Positions 16,719-26,100 of a stretch of 64,000 nt of DNA are shown in pieces. Made by a program: the position numbers and the translations under genes. The notes beneath the pieces were generated by a model. It was not told the DNA's origin. It saw only the letters and a program-made list of their open reading frames with translations, and did no database searches. The stretch's first letter is position 1. Each line of letters opens with the position of its first letter. Source of the DNA: UBA974 sp002292405 (GTDB taxonomy: Bacteria; Bacteroidota; Bacteroidia; Flavobacteriales_D; Sanyastnellaceae); assembly GCA_943842425.1 (NCBI GenBank), contig CALTBR010000001.1, positions 583,929 through 647,928 on the forward strand. Direction: 5' to 3'.

Positions 16719-17531
16719 TTAGTTAAGTCCGATGCCTGGATTGAGAAGCGTTCCTGATTCGATCAGATCAGCTAAAACTGGAGAGCTTTCAAGTTCTTTT
16801 ACCGCTGCGATATGATGAGGTGCATGCGTATCTGAGCATATCATTCTTACCCAACCATTTTCAATTGCATAAAGAGCAGTTTCCTTCGCTAAATCTCCAT
16901 AGCTCCCACAAAGAGTAGCAGCATTTATGGTTAAAACCACTCCTTTATCGTGAAGTTTTTTCAATTCAGATCTGTCTTTGTGGAAATAAGGATACCTCGC
17001 GCAATGAGCTAAAACAGGCGTGAGTCCTGAGGTTTGCATCTTAAAAACAATTTCGGCTAAGATGTCATAATTGGGAGGGAGATGAAATGCAAACTCAAAC
17101 AAAATCATTTCAAGTTTACTGCCATTCAAGGGGTCAGTGCAAGGAAATGTTAGAAGTTCATCGGGCTTAGAAAGTAAATCTAAAAGATCTAAATCTAGGA
17201 AGTATTCCGCTCCAAGGAAAAGTTCTATGGGGGGTAATCTTTTTGCCACTTCGACCTTGAGTTCTTCAAATCTAGGTTTCAGTATCTCAGGAGTGTTGGG
17301 ATACAAGTCTACCATAACATGTGGCGTGGTTACAAGCTTTTTGAAACCGAGATTTTGGAGTCTGCGTATAAGAGCAATAGAGGTATCCATATCAGGAGCA
17401 CCATCATCAACTCCAGGAACAAGGTGAGAGTGAACATCGCAAATTAGCAGACTTAAATCGTTGCTAACCTGAATGTTCTTATTCTTAGCCTTTTTGCTGA
17501 ATCTGAACAGATTTTTTATTGCGGTAAACAT
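16719..17531 (-). CDS. PHP-domain tyrosine phosphatase, CpsB/CapC type
   Basis: A 270-residue metal-dependent phosphatase of the PHP superfamily, related to CpsB/YwqE, which dephosphorylates tyrosine kinases controlling polysaccharide export. The metal-binding motifs are DVHSHLVPGVDDGAPDMDTS (about 33-52), TTPHVMVDLYPNT (about 65-77), LAHCARYPYF and CSDTHAPHH near the C-terminus. It sits next to a sugar-nucleotide operon on the same strand, 77 bases downstream of rfbB's stop, which supports a link to polysaccharide control. No cognate kinase is in the window. Confidence 0.88.
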   Translation of the reverse strand: MFTAIKNLFRFSKKAKNKNIQVSNDLSLLICDVHSHLVPGVDDGAPDMDTSIALIRRLQNLGFKKLVTTPHVMVDLYPNTPEILKPRFEELKVEVAKRLPPIELFLGAEYFLDLDLLDLLSKPDELLTFPCTDPLNGSKLEMILFEFAFHLPPNYDILAEIVFKMQTSGLTPVLAHCARYPYFHKDRSELKKLHDKGVVLTINAATLCGSYGDLAKETALYAIENGWVRMICSDTHAPHHIAAVKELESSPVLADLIESGTLLNPGIGLN

Positions 17532-17608
17532 AATCTTCTACTTTGTTGTCTTTTTGTTGAGTTGCTTATGGTACAATATACAATAAGTAATAATATATAA
17601 GGTTCTTT

Positions 17609-18691
17609 TTAGCATTCTTCATTTATTGAAACATCTACGGAGAGTTTTCGCGAAGCAATGTTATCTAACCATTTGGTATTCTGAAGATACCATTCTACGG
17701 TTTTTTCTAACCCTTCTTCAAATTTCACACTGGGAGTCCATCCGAGTTTATTCTCTATTTTTGATGCGTCAATGGCATACCTCTTGTCATGGCCAGCTCT
17801 ATCAGTTACAAATTGAATCAGTGAATTAGACGTTCCTTGAGGTCTATTTAGTTTCTTGTCAGTGAGTTTTATGAGATGTTTAACCAAATCGATATTCGTC
17901 CATTCATTAAGACCTCCAATATTGTAGGTGTCACCGACTTCTCCTTTGTGTAGAATCAAATCAATAGCCTTTGCGTGATCCTCTACAAATAACCAATCTC
18001 GAATATTTAACCCTTCCCCATAAATTGGTAGTGGAATATTGTCCTTAATATTTTTAATCATCAGAGGGATGAGCTTCTCTGGAAATTGATTTGCTCCGTA
18101 GTTGTTTGAGCAGTTGCTAATCACAACAGGTAATCTGTAAGTATGGCAATATGCCCTCACTAGATGATCACTTGAGGCTTTTGAAGCACTGTATGGACTG
18201 CGGGGGTCGTATGAGGTCTCTTCACTAAATAACCCTTCGTTACCGAGTGAGCCATACACCTCGTCAGTAGAGATGTGGTAAAACATCTTGTCTTTTGTTT
18301 GGTTAGAATCGTTGTCTAGCCAAGAATGTTTTGCAGCATCTAATAAAGCTGCAGTACCTAAAATATTCGTTTCTAAAAAGGCTTGTGGATTTTCTATGCT
18401 TCGATCTACGTGACTTTCAGCGGCCAAGTGAATGACAGCATCGAACTGATATGTTGAGAATAATTCTTTCAGTAACCTCTTATTGCAAATATCTCCCTTC
18501 ATAAAGGTATAACGACCAGAACTTTGGAAGTTAAGTTCGATATCTGCCAAATTTTCTAAATTACCGGCATAGGTGAGTAGGTCTAGGTTTACAACCTTCA
18601 CAATCGGGTGATGATTTAGTATTTGCCGAATCACGTGAGAGCCGATAAAGCCAGCTCCTCCAGTTACCAATATATTCGAGAACGATCTCAT
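17609..18691 (-). CDS. rfbB: dTDP-glucose 4,6-dehydratase
   Basis: Converts dTDP-glucose to dTDP-4-keto-6-deoxyglucose, the entry step to deoxy sugars. The 360-residue SDR protein shows the NAD motif VTGGAGFIGSH (residues 9-19), the dehydratase triad signature TDEVYGSLG from residue 142 (Thr, Asp, Glu), and the catalytic YSASK at 167-171. Conserved blocks GANQFPEKLIPLMI and RDWLFVEDH follow. The ATG overlaps the stop of the upstream acetyltransferase gene by 4 bases, so it is the last gene of a three-gene operon. No rfbA, C or D is in the window. Confidence 0.95.
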   Translation of the reverse strand: MRSFSNILVTGGAGFIGSHVIRQILNHHPIVKVVNLDLLTYAGNLENLADIELNFQSSGRYTFMKGDICNKRLLKELFSTYQFDAVIHLAAESHVDRSIENPQAFLETNILGTAALLDAAKHSWLDNDSNQTKDKMFYHISTDEVYGSLGNEGLFSEETSYDPRSPYSASKASSDHLVRAYCHTYRLPVVISNCSNNYGANQFPEKLIPLMIKNIKDNIPLPIYGEGLNIRDWLFVEDHAKAIDLILHKGEVGDTYNIGGLNEWTNIDLVKHLIKLTDKKLNRPQGTSNSLIQFVTDRAGHDKRYAIDASKIENKLGWTPSVKFEEGLEKTVEWYLQNTKWLDNIASRKLSVDVSINEEC

Positions 18692-19302
18692 TTTTCAGAA
18701 TAAGGTGACACTCCGTTTAACTTGTCTAATTGAAATTTCCTTCCGGATTCAGAACAAACAGCGATGTTTTCTTCGTCGAACTCAAGTCGCATTCCACTTG
18801 GTGACATCCATCCGATTTGTTTTGCAGGATTTCCTACTACAAGGGCGTATGGTTGAACAGATGATGTTACGACGGCTCCCGCGCCGACGAAGGCAAAATT
18901 TCCGAGTGTGTTTCCACATATAATGGTGGCATTTGCTCCTATCGTCACTCCGTCACAGATTTGTGTCGTCGCGTAGGAGTCACGCCTATCTAATGCACTT
19001 CTAGGATTGATAACGTTCGTGAATACGCAGCTCGGTCCGAGGAATACATCGTCGCCTAAAGTGACTCCTTGGTACAGGCTTACGTTGTTCTGTATTTTAC
19101 AGTTGTCTCCTATGGTAACGCCTGAAGCTATAAAGGAATTTTGTCCCAGAGAGGTGCCTGTACCGAGCCGTGCACCGTCCATCACATGACAAAAATGCCA
19201 CACCTTGACGCCTCTTCCAAGTTCCGCCCCATCATCTACAATGGCAGAACCGTGAATGAATGCTTCAGGTAAAGAATTGATATTTTCTTTTGTATTGTGC
19301 AA
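18688..19302 (-). CDS. Left-handed beta-helix acetyltransferase for a sugar nucleotide
   Basis: A 204-residue hexapeptide-repeat enzyme. It resembles WlbB/WbpD-type N-acetyltransferases, which acetylate a 3-amino sugar nucleotide with acetyl-CoA. Repeats such as IHGSAIVDDGAELGRGVKVWHFCHVMDGA and VTIGDNCKIQNNVSLYQGVTLGDDVFLGPSCVFTNVINP fill residues 15-160. GANATIICGNTLGNFAFVGAGAVV is the typical end. The neighbours (aminotransferase upstream, 4,6-dehydratase downstream) suggest synthesis of a 3-acetamido-3-deoxy sugar for surface polysaccharide. Confidence 0.88.
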   Translation of the reverse strand: MHNTKENINSLPEAFIHGSAIVDDGAELGRGVKVWHFCHVMDGARLGTGTSLGQNSFIASGVTIGDNCKIQNNVSLYQGVTLGDDVFLGPSCVFTNVINPRSALDRRDSYATTQICDGVTIGANATIICGNTLGNFAFVGAGAVVTSSVQPYALVVGNPAKQIGWMSPSGMRLEFDEENIAVCSESGRKFQLDKLNGVSPYSEK

Positions 19303-19317
19303 AATGCTATGATAAAT

Positions 19318-20475
19318 CTACTTTGTTAACCTTGAGATTAAACGTTCAACTATTCTTGTTTGTTGCAAGTTAGTAAGTTCTGTGTGCATAGGGAGAGAAA
19401 GTACGGTAGAGGCTAAGTAGTTCGTGTTGGGAAAATCGTCAGCACGATAACCTAAATGTTTGTAGGCAGCTTGATGATGTATCCCCTTCGGGTAATATAT
19501 ACCGGTAGGTATGCCGTCTTTCTTAAGAGCTTCCGAAATAGAATCTCGTTGATTTCCTGAAACCTGAATTGTATACTGATGAAAAACGTGTGTGGAGTTA
19601 GCGTCCCTTTTAGGAACTTCAATTCCGTCAACATCTTTTAAAAGTTCGTCATACATATTTGCTGCTTTCTGCCTTGCGAGGTTGCATTCTTCAAGGTATG
19701 GAAGTTTCACCCTAAGAATGGCCGCTTGAATGGCGTCGAGTCTGGAGTTTAACCCCACAAGCTCGTGCTTGTATCTTATTTGGCCTCCGTGGTTAGCAAT
19801 GGCTTTCGCTTTTTTGGCTAGTTCTTTATCATGCGTAAAAAGAGCACCACCATCTCCGAAACAGCCTAAATTTTTACTTGGGAAAAAACTGGTTGTTCCG
19901 AACTTCCCCATCAATCCTGCCCTTCCACTTAACCCGTTTCCGTTACAATAAATGCTCATCAGAGATTGTGCCGTGTCTTCGACAATTGGCACGCCAGTCT
20001 TTTTAGAAATCTCCACTAACTTCCCCATATCTGCACATTGACCAAACAAGTGCACTGGGATAATCGCTTTGGTTTTCTTCGTTATCGCTTTTTCGATGGC
20101 CTCGCAATCGATATTGAAAGTATCTGGGTAAACGTCTACTAAAACGGGCTTAGCTCCTAAAAGAGCGACCACTTCGACTGAAGAAATAAAAGTAAATGCT
20201 GGAGTAATCACTTCATCTCCAGCTCCAATCCCTAAAGACATCAGGGCAATTTGTAGAGCATCTGTCCCGTTAGCACATGGGATGACATACGGAGTTTTGC
20301 CGCCTTGGATTTTAAGTTTACCGCCAAGTTCCTTAGCAAACAGATTCACCTCCTCACCTCCGATAAATTTTTCAGAAGCGATGACTCGCATGATAGCATC
20401 ATCAATTTCAGGCTTTAACCGAGCATTCATGCCCGATAAATCAACCATTTTAATGTTTTCCAACTCGTCCTGCAT
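19318..20475 (-). CDS. DegT/DnrJ/EryC1/StrS sugar aminotransferase
   Basis: A PLP-dependent enzyme that aminates a keto-sugar nucleotide. The 385-residue form starting at 20475 has the family N-terminus MVDLSGMNARLKPEIDDAI (from residue 10), ANGTDALQIAL, the PLP-pyrimidine Asp in VEDTAQS (about 167), the Schiff-base Lys in FFPSKNLGCFGDGG (about 201) and HGGQIRYKHELVGLNSRLDAIQAA. The frame runs open for 94 more codons upstream, but these overlap the divergent outer-membrane gene and look unlike protein. ATG 20448 is another possible start. It opens the operon with the acetyltransferase (15-base gap) and rfbB. Confidence 0.9.
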   Translation of the reverse strand: MQDELENIKMVDLSGMNARLKPEIDDAIMRVIASEKFIGGEEVNLFAKELGGKLKIQGGKTPYVIPCANGTDALQIALMSLGIGAGDEVITPAFTFISSVEVVALLGAKPVLVDVYPDTFNIDCEAIEKAITKKTKAIIPVHLFGQCADMGKLVEISKKTGVPIVEDTAQSLMSIYCNGNGLSGRAGLMGKFGTTSFFPSKNLGCFGDGGALFTHDKELAKKAKAIANHGGQIRYKHELVGLNSRLDAIQAAILRVKLPYLEECNLARQKAANMYDELLKDVDGIEVPKRDANSTHVFHQYTIQVSGNQRDSISEALKKDGIPTGIYYPKGIHHQAAYKHLGYRADDFPNTNYLASTVLSLPMHTELTNLQQTRIVERLISRLTK

Positions 20476-20496
20476 CTCAAGCGAAGATACACACCC

Positions 20497-20504
20497 TACC
20501 TTTG
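20497..20504 (+). promoter_or_regulatory. -7 box TACCTTTG before the outer-membrane gene
   Basis: An exact TAnnTTTG match 5 bases before the ATG at 20510, in the 34-base gap between divergent genes. It fixes the start of the downstream gene. Confidence 0.45.
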
Positions 20505-20509
20505 CTATT

Positions 20510-21274
20510 ATGAATTCAACGAAGTCGATTTTTGCCCTCACGATTTTTTTATTTGCTTCTACGGTTACTTTAGCCCAAACCACCCGTGACGTCGCTTCCA
20601 CCCCACTTCGTACTCCACACATCTCGATGACTACTGGGGGCTTTCTCCCCATTGCAGATCTCAACACGAGATATGGCGCTTTTGCAACTGTCGGCGCTTC
20701 GTTTGGCATAAAAACCGAATCTAATAAGTATCTCGGTTTCCGTCTCACGCTGATCACGGGCGCCGAAGCTCAGGAGCCGGATTTGCTTTCTAACCTCCTT
20801 ACTCCCGATGGTGAAATCATTGACAATGAAGGACATGTAGCAAACATTTCGGTCTCCGGACGTGGCGCTCTCTTTGGACTTCACGCAGGTAAAATTATCC
20901 CTCTTTCAAGTTCCAATGTCAATTCAGGACTTTTCCTCCGTGGAGGCTTGGGATCTCTCCATCACAAGATCGGTTTTGACTTCACAGAAAACCACATCTC
21001 CCAACTTGAAGACCCCTACCTCGAGGGATATGATCGGCTGTCTTGGGGAGTATACACCTCTGGCTTCGTAGGGTACTGGTACATGGATACTTCCCGCAGA
21101 GTAAATGCCTACGGCGGAATTTTTGGTTTTGCGTCCCGAACGAACCCCCTACGCGCTACCAATTTCGACACTGGAATACCCGATACTGAACCCCGTTTCG
21201 ATGCTGGCTTTGGCCTAGAATTTGGATGGGTTCTCCATATCTACAAAAGAGCTCCGAAAGAGTATTGGTACTAA
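20510..21274 (+). CDS. Predicted outer-membrane beta-barrel protein
   Basis: A 254-residue protein starting MNSTKSIFALTIFLFASTVT with a signal peptide ending near TLAQ. The rest alternates polar and hydrophobic residues in short strands with many Gly and aromatic residues (for example SWGVYTSGFVGYWYM and FDAGFGLEFGWVLHIY), as expected for a small outer-membrane barrel. I do not recognise a named family. A longer frame beginning at 20282 runs antisense through the aminotransferase gene and is rejected. The GTG start of kdtA follows the stop by one base, so the two are probably co-transcribed. Confidence 0.78.
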   Translation: MNSTKSIFALTIFLFASTVTLAQTTRDVASTPLRTPHISMTTGGFLPIADLNTRYGAFATVGASFGIKTESNKYLGFRLTLITGAEAQEPDLLSNLLTPDGEIIDNEGHVANISVSGRGALFGLHAGKIIPLSSSNVNSGLFLRGGLGSLHHKIGFDFTENHISQLEDPYLEGYDRLSWGVYTSGFVGYWYMDTSRRVNAYGGIFGFASRTNPLRATNFDTGIPDTEPRFDAGFGLEFGWVLHIYKRAPKEYWY

Positions 21275-21275
21275 C

Positions 21276-22499
21276 GTGCATACCTTTTATAACATATTTA
21301 CTTCAGTAGCAGTTGCTCTTTTACGCCTCGTAGCTTTATTCGGTCACTCACGTGCAAGGTCTTTCTTGGCGATGCGGTCCTCTGTGCAGAACATCTCTTC
21401 AACAACTCCCCGAGCTTGGTTTCATTGTGCTTCCCTTGGGGAATATGAGCAGGCTGTCACAGTCATAGAATCCTATATCTCACGCTCACCAGAACCCCCC
21501 ATCCTCCTCACTTTCTTCTCTCCTTCAGGATATTCTCCTCTTGTCAAGAATCATCCCAAATGGATGCGCGAAGGCGACCTTATCACTGCCCTCCCCCTCG
21601 ACACCCCTCGTAGAGTTCGTGACTTCCTAAGCTCGACGGCTGTTCATGTGAAATTCTTTGCGACGTGTAAATATGAGGTTTGGCCTGAACTTATGAAGCA
21701 ACTAGACGCTGCAGAAATCCCCTCCTTTGTATTCGCGACCTACTTCACGGCTGATGCTTTTCCTCTACGCAACAACCCGATAAGCAAATTTCTTCTTTCT
21801 GCATGGCGACGGTTCGATACGATCTTTACACAAGACGAATCTTCATCACGACTGTTAAAATTACATGGAATAGACTCAGTGATCGCTGGAGACCCGAGAG
21901 CAGATCGTGTATTACAAATCGCTAAGGAATCTACTCCTCCAAGTGATCTGAAAAACTGGAAAGGAGATTCAAAAGTAGTCCTCGCCGGCAGTTCATGGGC
22001 TGAGGAGGAGGGAGCTCTCTCAACTTTGACTTGGGATGCGCAGATCAAGCTTCTCATCGCTCCCCATGAAGTCAACGAAGCAAATATTCAAAGAATTCTT
22101 ACCCTCTTTCCCAGTTCCGCAAGGTATTCTTCAGGTGATTTACATGCTTCAGTTGTAGTCATCGATTCTGTGGGCCTACTTTCCTCCCTTTACGCTCTCG
22201 CTGACCTTGCTGTAATAGGTGGAGGATTTGGCTCCGGCTTACACAATGTCCTCGAATCTTCAGCGTTCGGAATCTCTTCACTTTCGGGGCCAAACATAAA
22301 TCGTTTTCGTGAAGCTCTTTTTCTTCAAGATATTTCTGCTTTGTATATTTCAAGCACACCCTTTGATCTTTCAAAACAGGTGAAAAGACTCCTTTCTAGT
22401 GAAAACTCGCAAGAACTTAAGAGCTCGGGAATGGCCGCTAAGTCTTGGGTATTATCTCAAAAAGGAGCTGCAGAAAAAATCACCTCCTATTTGCCCTAA
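21276..22499 (+). CDS. waaA: 3-deoxy-D-manno-octulosonic acid transferase
   Basis: Transfers Kdo from CMP-Kdo to lipid A precursors at the inner membrane. The 407-residue protein has an N-terminal membrane helix (about 5-20), then PRAWFHCASLGEYEQAVTVIE (about 45-65), the acceptor-side motif with the catalytic Glu. The C-terminal GT-B half has VLAGSSWAEEE and ADLAVIGGGFGSGLHNVLE, the CMP-Kdo binding site. I prefer a GTG start at 21276, which directly follows the upstream stop; the ATG at 21222 would overlap that gene by 53 bases and put unrelated residues before the membrane helix. Confidence 0.9.
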   Translation: MHTFYNIFTSVAVALLRLVALFGHSRARSFLAMRSSVQNISSTTPRAWFHCASLGEYEQAVTVIESYISRSPEPPILLTFFSPSGYSPLVKNHPKWMREGDLITALPLDTPRRVRDFLSSTAVHVKFFATCKYEVWPELMKQLDAAEIPSFVFATYFTADAFPLRNNPISKFLLSAWRRFDTIFTQDESSSRLLKLHGIDSVIAGDPRADRVLQIAKESTPPSDLKNWKGDSKVVLAGSSWAEEEGALSTLTWDAQIKLLIAPHEVNEANIQRILTLFPSSARYSSGDLHASVVVIDSVGLLSSLYALADLAVIGGGFGSGLHNVLESSAFGISSLSGPNINRFREALFLQDISALYISSTPFDLSKQVKRLLSSENSQELKSSGMAAKSWVLSQKGAAEKITSYLP

Positions 22500-22535
22500 T
22501 CTCTTAAATAACTACGTAACTTCGCATCCGCTAAT

Positions 22536-22619
22536 GCCCGGATGGTGGAATTGGTAGACACGTCAGACTTAAAATCTGATGGCCGTAAGGCCGTGCGGGT
22601 TCAATTCCCGCTCCGGGTA
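22536..22619 (+). tRNA. tRNA-Leu(UAA)
   Basis: An 84-base class II tRNA: acceptor GCCCGGA/TCCGGGT with a terminal G-U pair, anticodon loop CTTAAAA giving UAA, long variable arm TGGCCGTAAGGCCG and T-arm GGTTCAATTCC. Discriminator A, CCA not encoded. Its last two bases are also the first bases of a 50-bp direct repeat found again at 28307. Confidence 0.95.
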
Positions 22620-22667
22620 CATAACGGGAGATAATCGAAAGGTTGTCTCTCGTTTTTGTTTTTAACG
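22618..22667 (+). repeat. 50-bp direct repeat, left copy (possible attL)
   Basis: Runs from the last two bases of tRNA-Leu through its terminator. It matches 28307-28356 in the same orientation with one mismatch (G at 22630, T at 28319). The two copies bracket 5.6 kb that includes a recombinase remnant and a truncated gene. A tRNA 3' end as one boundary is typical of integrative elements. Confidence 0.75.
22625..22664 (+). terminator. tRNA-Leu terminator
   Basis: Ten-pair stem CGGGAGATAA / TTGTCTCTCG with loop TCGAAAGG, followed by TTTTTGTTTTT. Confidence 0.8.
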
Positions 22668-22669
22668 AC

Positions 22670-23115
22670 CTATAAAGCATTGATGATGAGAGTAATAAGT
22701 TCAAGTCCTCTGTTCAAGATTGGGGTTCGATACTTCTCTCCATCAAATACAAGTTTATTGTTGAATATCGAACTCAGTAGTTTTTGCTTCGTGTTTACGG
22801 TTGCCTTCTCGAATAACTCTCCAAGGTTTTTAAGTATGTGAATACCAAAGCTGATAAACTCTAAAGAATCTTTCTAATAGTCGTTCAATTGATTCTTTTC
22901 AATGATGAGTTGACTTATCTTATTCTCTAACTCTGAGTTCTTTTAATTAAACATATCATTTGTGATAGCACCCTCTAATAATTTATCTAACAGCACTTCT
23001 TTTTTGTCTTCGAGTTTTTTGATGTTTATATCGATTGATTTCATCATGGATTTAGTGGACTTATCTGATGTGTCAAATTTATATTTAAGATAATTAATTC
23101 GACAGAACCATTTTA
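22670..23115 (-). pseudogene. Serine site-specific recombinase, C-terminal remnant
   Basis: The minus strand keeps one frame with clear protein character. It reads a coiled-coil region (KKLEDKKEVLLDKLLEGAI...NKISQLIIEKNQL), LKNLGELFEKATVNTKQKLL, and the terminal block SIFNNKLVFDGEKYRTPILN before a stop at 22670. This order matches the C-terminal coiled-coil and last strand block of large serine recombinases in Bacteroidota. Two in-frame stops interrupt it (after ITNDMFN and after NQLNDY), and the catalytic resolvase domain and zinc ribbon are missing. It lies directly beside tRNA-Leu and the left 50-bp repeat, which suggests the former integrase of an element. Confidence 0.75.
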
Positions 23116-23183
23116 CCCCCCCTCCTATGGTTTTTATGAATTAAAAAAAAATCACTATGTTTGGTAAAAGTTTAAAAAAAAAC

Positions 23184-26100
23184 ATGAAATTATCAAATAG
23201 ATTATTCCCTGCTATATTTATAGCTCTAACCTCTATTATTAGTTCAAACTTATATTCTCAAGAGTGTGATTTACAGAACCCAATTAATAACTTAAATCAA
23301 TCTCTGGATAATTTTGTGCGAGCCGCTGATGGTGGTGGACAGGTTTTTAAAGCTGGAGTTACAGGGTCTCTTATGTCGTTACGATTTGCTGATACGATGT
23401 GTGGGTCTTCAGTATCATTTAATATTAGAGACTATGTAGGATTGGGTAATCCATACGGAGGGGCCGTCCTTGCTAGTGGCACAGCGTCTGAAAACACCTG
23501 GGGACAATTTATTTCTACTTTATCAGTTACACCAATATTAAATGCTGATTCTTATTATGTCATTCAAATAACATCTGGGTGCCCTGTATTTACTACTACT
23601 AACTCATACGATGGAGAAATTATTTTCACATGCACTCCAGGAGGATCCTGTCCTGGATGGGGAGAAGGAAATGGAACGACAGGAGATTTGATGATTCAAA
23701 CATCTATTTGCCCTTCTGATGAAGATTATCAATTTGGATGTATGTATGAATCTTCATGCAACTACGATCCAACTGCCCAAATTAATGCTGGGTGTGATTA
23801 TTCTGACTGTTACGGATGTACTGACGAAACAGCTTGTAATTTCGATGCTACGTCAGTGCACGATGATAATTCATGTTTAGAGCTAGATTGTGCAGGAGCA
23901 TGCGGAGGAGCTTCTGTAGTTGATTGTAACGGAGATTGTGGAGGGTCAGCATATATCCAGTGTGGATCATGTGTAGCAGGGAATACAGGAATAAGTCCTA
24001 TAGCTGAAGACTTGTCATTTGTTGGTGGTAGCACATATAATTTTGTAGATCAAAGTTACTGTGAGCAGACCTTTATCCCTTCAGCTTCGGGAATCCTAGA
24101 ATACATCAAAACACATAGCGCATGTAGTCCAAACTTTACGACACTTAGAGTTGAAACAACTTCTGGTCAAGTTCTTGCAACATATTCAAGTATTGCAACA
24201 AGTAGTGCTTTCAAAACCAATACCAGTAGTAACCCAACGTATTTAGAAGCAGGAGAAACGTATATCATTAGAGTAACCGGGGGATGTGTAAGATATACTA
24301 ACTCCGATATCTATCCCGGAGAATTAACTCTGAATGGATACACTGGATGGGGAGAAGATTACACACAAGGAGGAGATTTAAATATATCTACTTTTTATTG
24401 CCCAGCGATAGGTGGATGTATGGATGAAACAGCTTGTAACTATGATGAAATAGCCAACGCTGATGATGGAAGTTGTGGTTTATTTGATGATTGTGGTGTT
24501 TGTGCTGGAGACAACTCATCATGTGGAGGTTGTACCGACGAAACAGCTTGTAACTTCGATGCAACAACATCTGTTGATGATGGGTCTTGTCTTTACATTG
24601 ATGAATGTGGTGTCTGTGGGGGATCCGGCATACCGGAAGGATTTTGTGATTGCAATGGTCACACAACACAGAACCCAATTAATAACTTAAATCAATCTCT
24701 GGATAATTTTGTGCGAGCCGCTGATGGTGGTGGACAGGTTTTTAAAGCTGGAGTTACAGGGTCTCTTATGTCGTTACGATTTGCTGATACGATGTGTGGG
24801 TCTTCAGTATCATTTAATATTAGAGACTATGTAGGATTGGGTAATCCATACGGAGGGGCCGTCCTTGCTAGTGGCACAGCGTCTGAAAACACCTGGGGAC
24901 AATTTATTTCTACTTTATCAGTTACACCAATATTAAATGCTGATTCTTATTATGTCATTCAAATAACATCTGGGTGCCCTGTATTTACTACTACTAACTC
25001 ATACGATGGAGAAATTATTTTTACATGCACTCCAGGAGGATCCTGTCCTGGATGGGGAGAAGGAAATGGAACGACAGGAGATTTGATGATTCAAACATCT
25101 ATTTGCCCTTCTGATGAAGATTATCAATTTGGATGTATGTATGAATCTTCATGCAACTACGATCCAACTGCCCAAATTAATGCTGGGTGTGATTATTCTG
25201 ACTGTTACGGATGTACTGACGAAACAGCTTGTAATTTCGATGCTACGTCAGTGCACGATGATAATTCATGTTTAGAGCTAGATTGTGCAGGAGCATGCGG
25301 AGGAGCTTCTGTAGTTGATTGTAACGGAGATTGTGGAGGGTCAGCATATATCCAGTGTGGATCATGTGTAGCAGGGAATACAGGAATAAGTCCTATAGCT
25401 GAAGACTTGTCATTTGTTGGTGGTAGCACATATAATTTTGTAGATCAAAGTTACTGTGAGCAGACCTTTATCCCTTCAGCTTCGGGAATCCTAGAATACA
25501 TCAAAACACATAGCGCATGTAGTCCAAACTTTACGACACTTAGAGTTGAAACAACTTCTGGTCAAGTTCTTGCAACATATTCAAGTATTGCAACAAGTAG
25601 TGCTTTCAAAACCAATACCAGTAGTAACCCAACGTATTTAGAAGCAGGAGAAACGTATATCATTAGAGTAACCGGGGGATGTGTAAGATATACTAACTCC
25701 GATATCTATCCCGGAGAATTAACTCTGAATGGATACACTGGATGGGGAGAAGATTACACACAAGGAGGAGATTTAAATATATCTACTTTTTATTGCCCAG
25801 CGATAGGTGGATGTATGGATGAAACAGCTTGTAACTATGATGAAATAGCCAACGCTGATGATGGAAGTTGTGTCTATATTAATGTTGGAGAATGTGACTG
25901 TGATGGCAATATCCTTGATGCCTTAAACATATGTAACGGAACATGTTTATCTGACGCTGATTCTGACGGAGTCTGTGACGATGTTGATGAATGTATAGGG
26001 GCATACGACGAATGTGGAGTTTGCAACGGAGACAATTCTTCTTGCTCGGGCTGTATAGATGAAAGCGCTTGTGATTATGACCCTGAGGCAATTTTTCAAG

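Noticed and set aside
20282..20509. Upstream extension of the outer-membrane gene
   Set aside because: It lies antisense inside the aminotransferase, and a -7 box and signal peptide mark 20510.
20476..20757. N-terminal extension of the aminotransferase frame by 94 codons
   Set aside because: It runs antisense through the signal-peptide gene at 20510, lacks family similarity, and the conserved N-terminus begins at 20448-20475.
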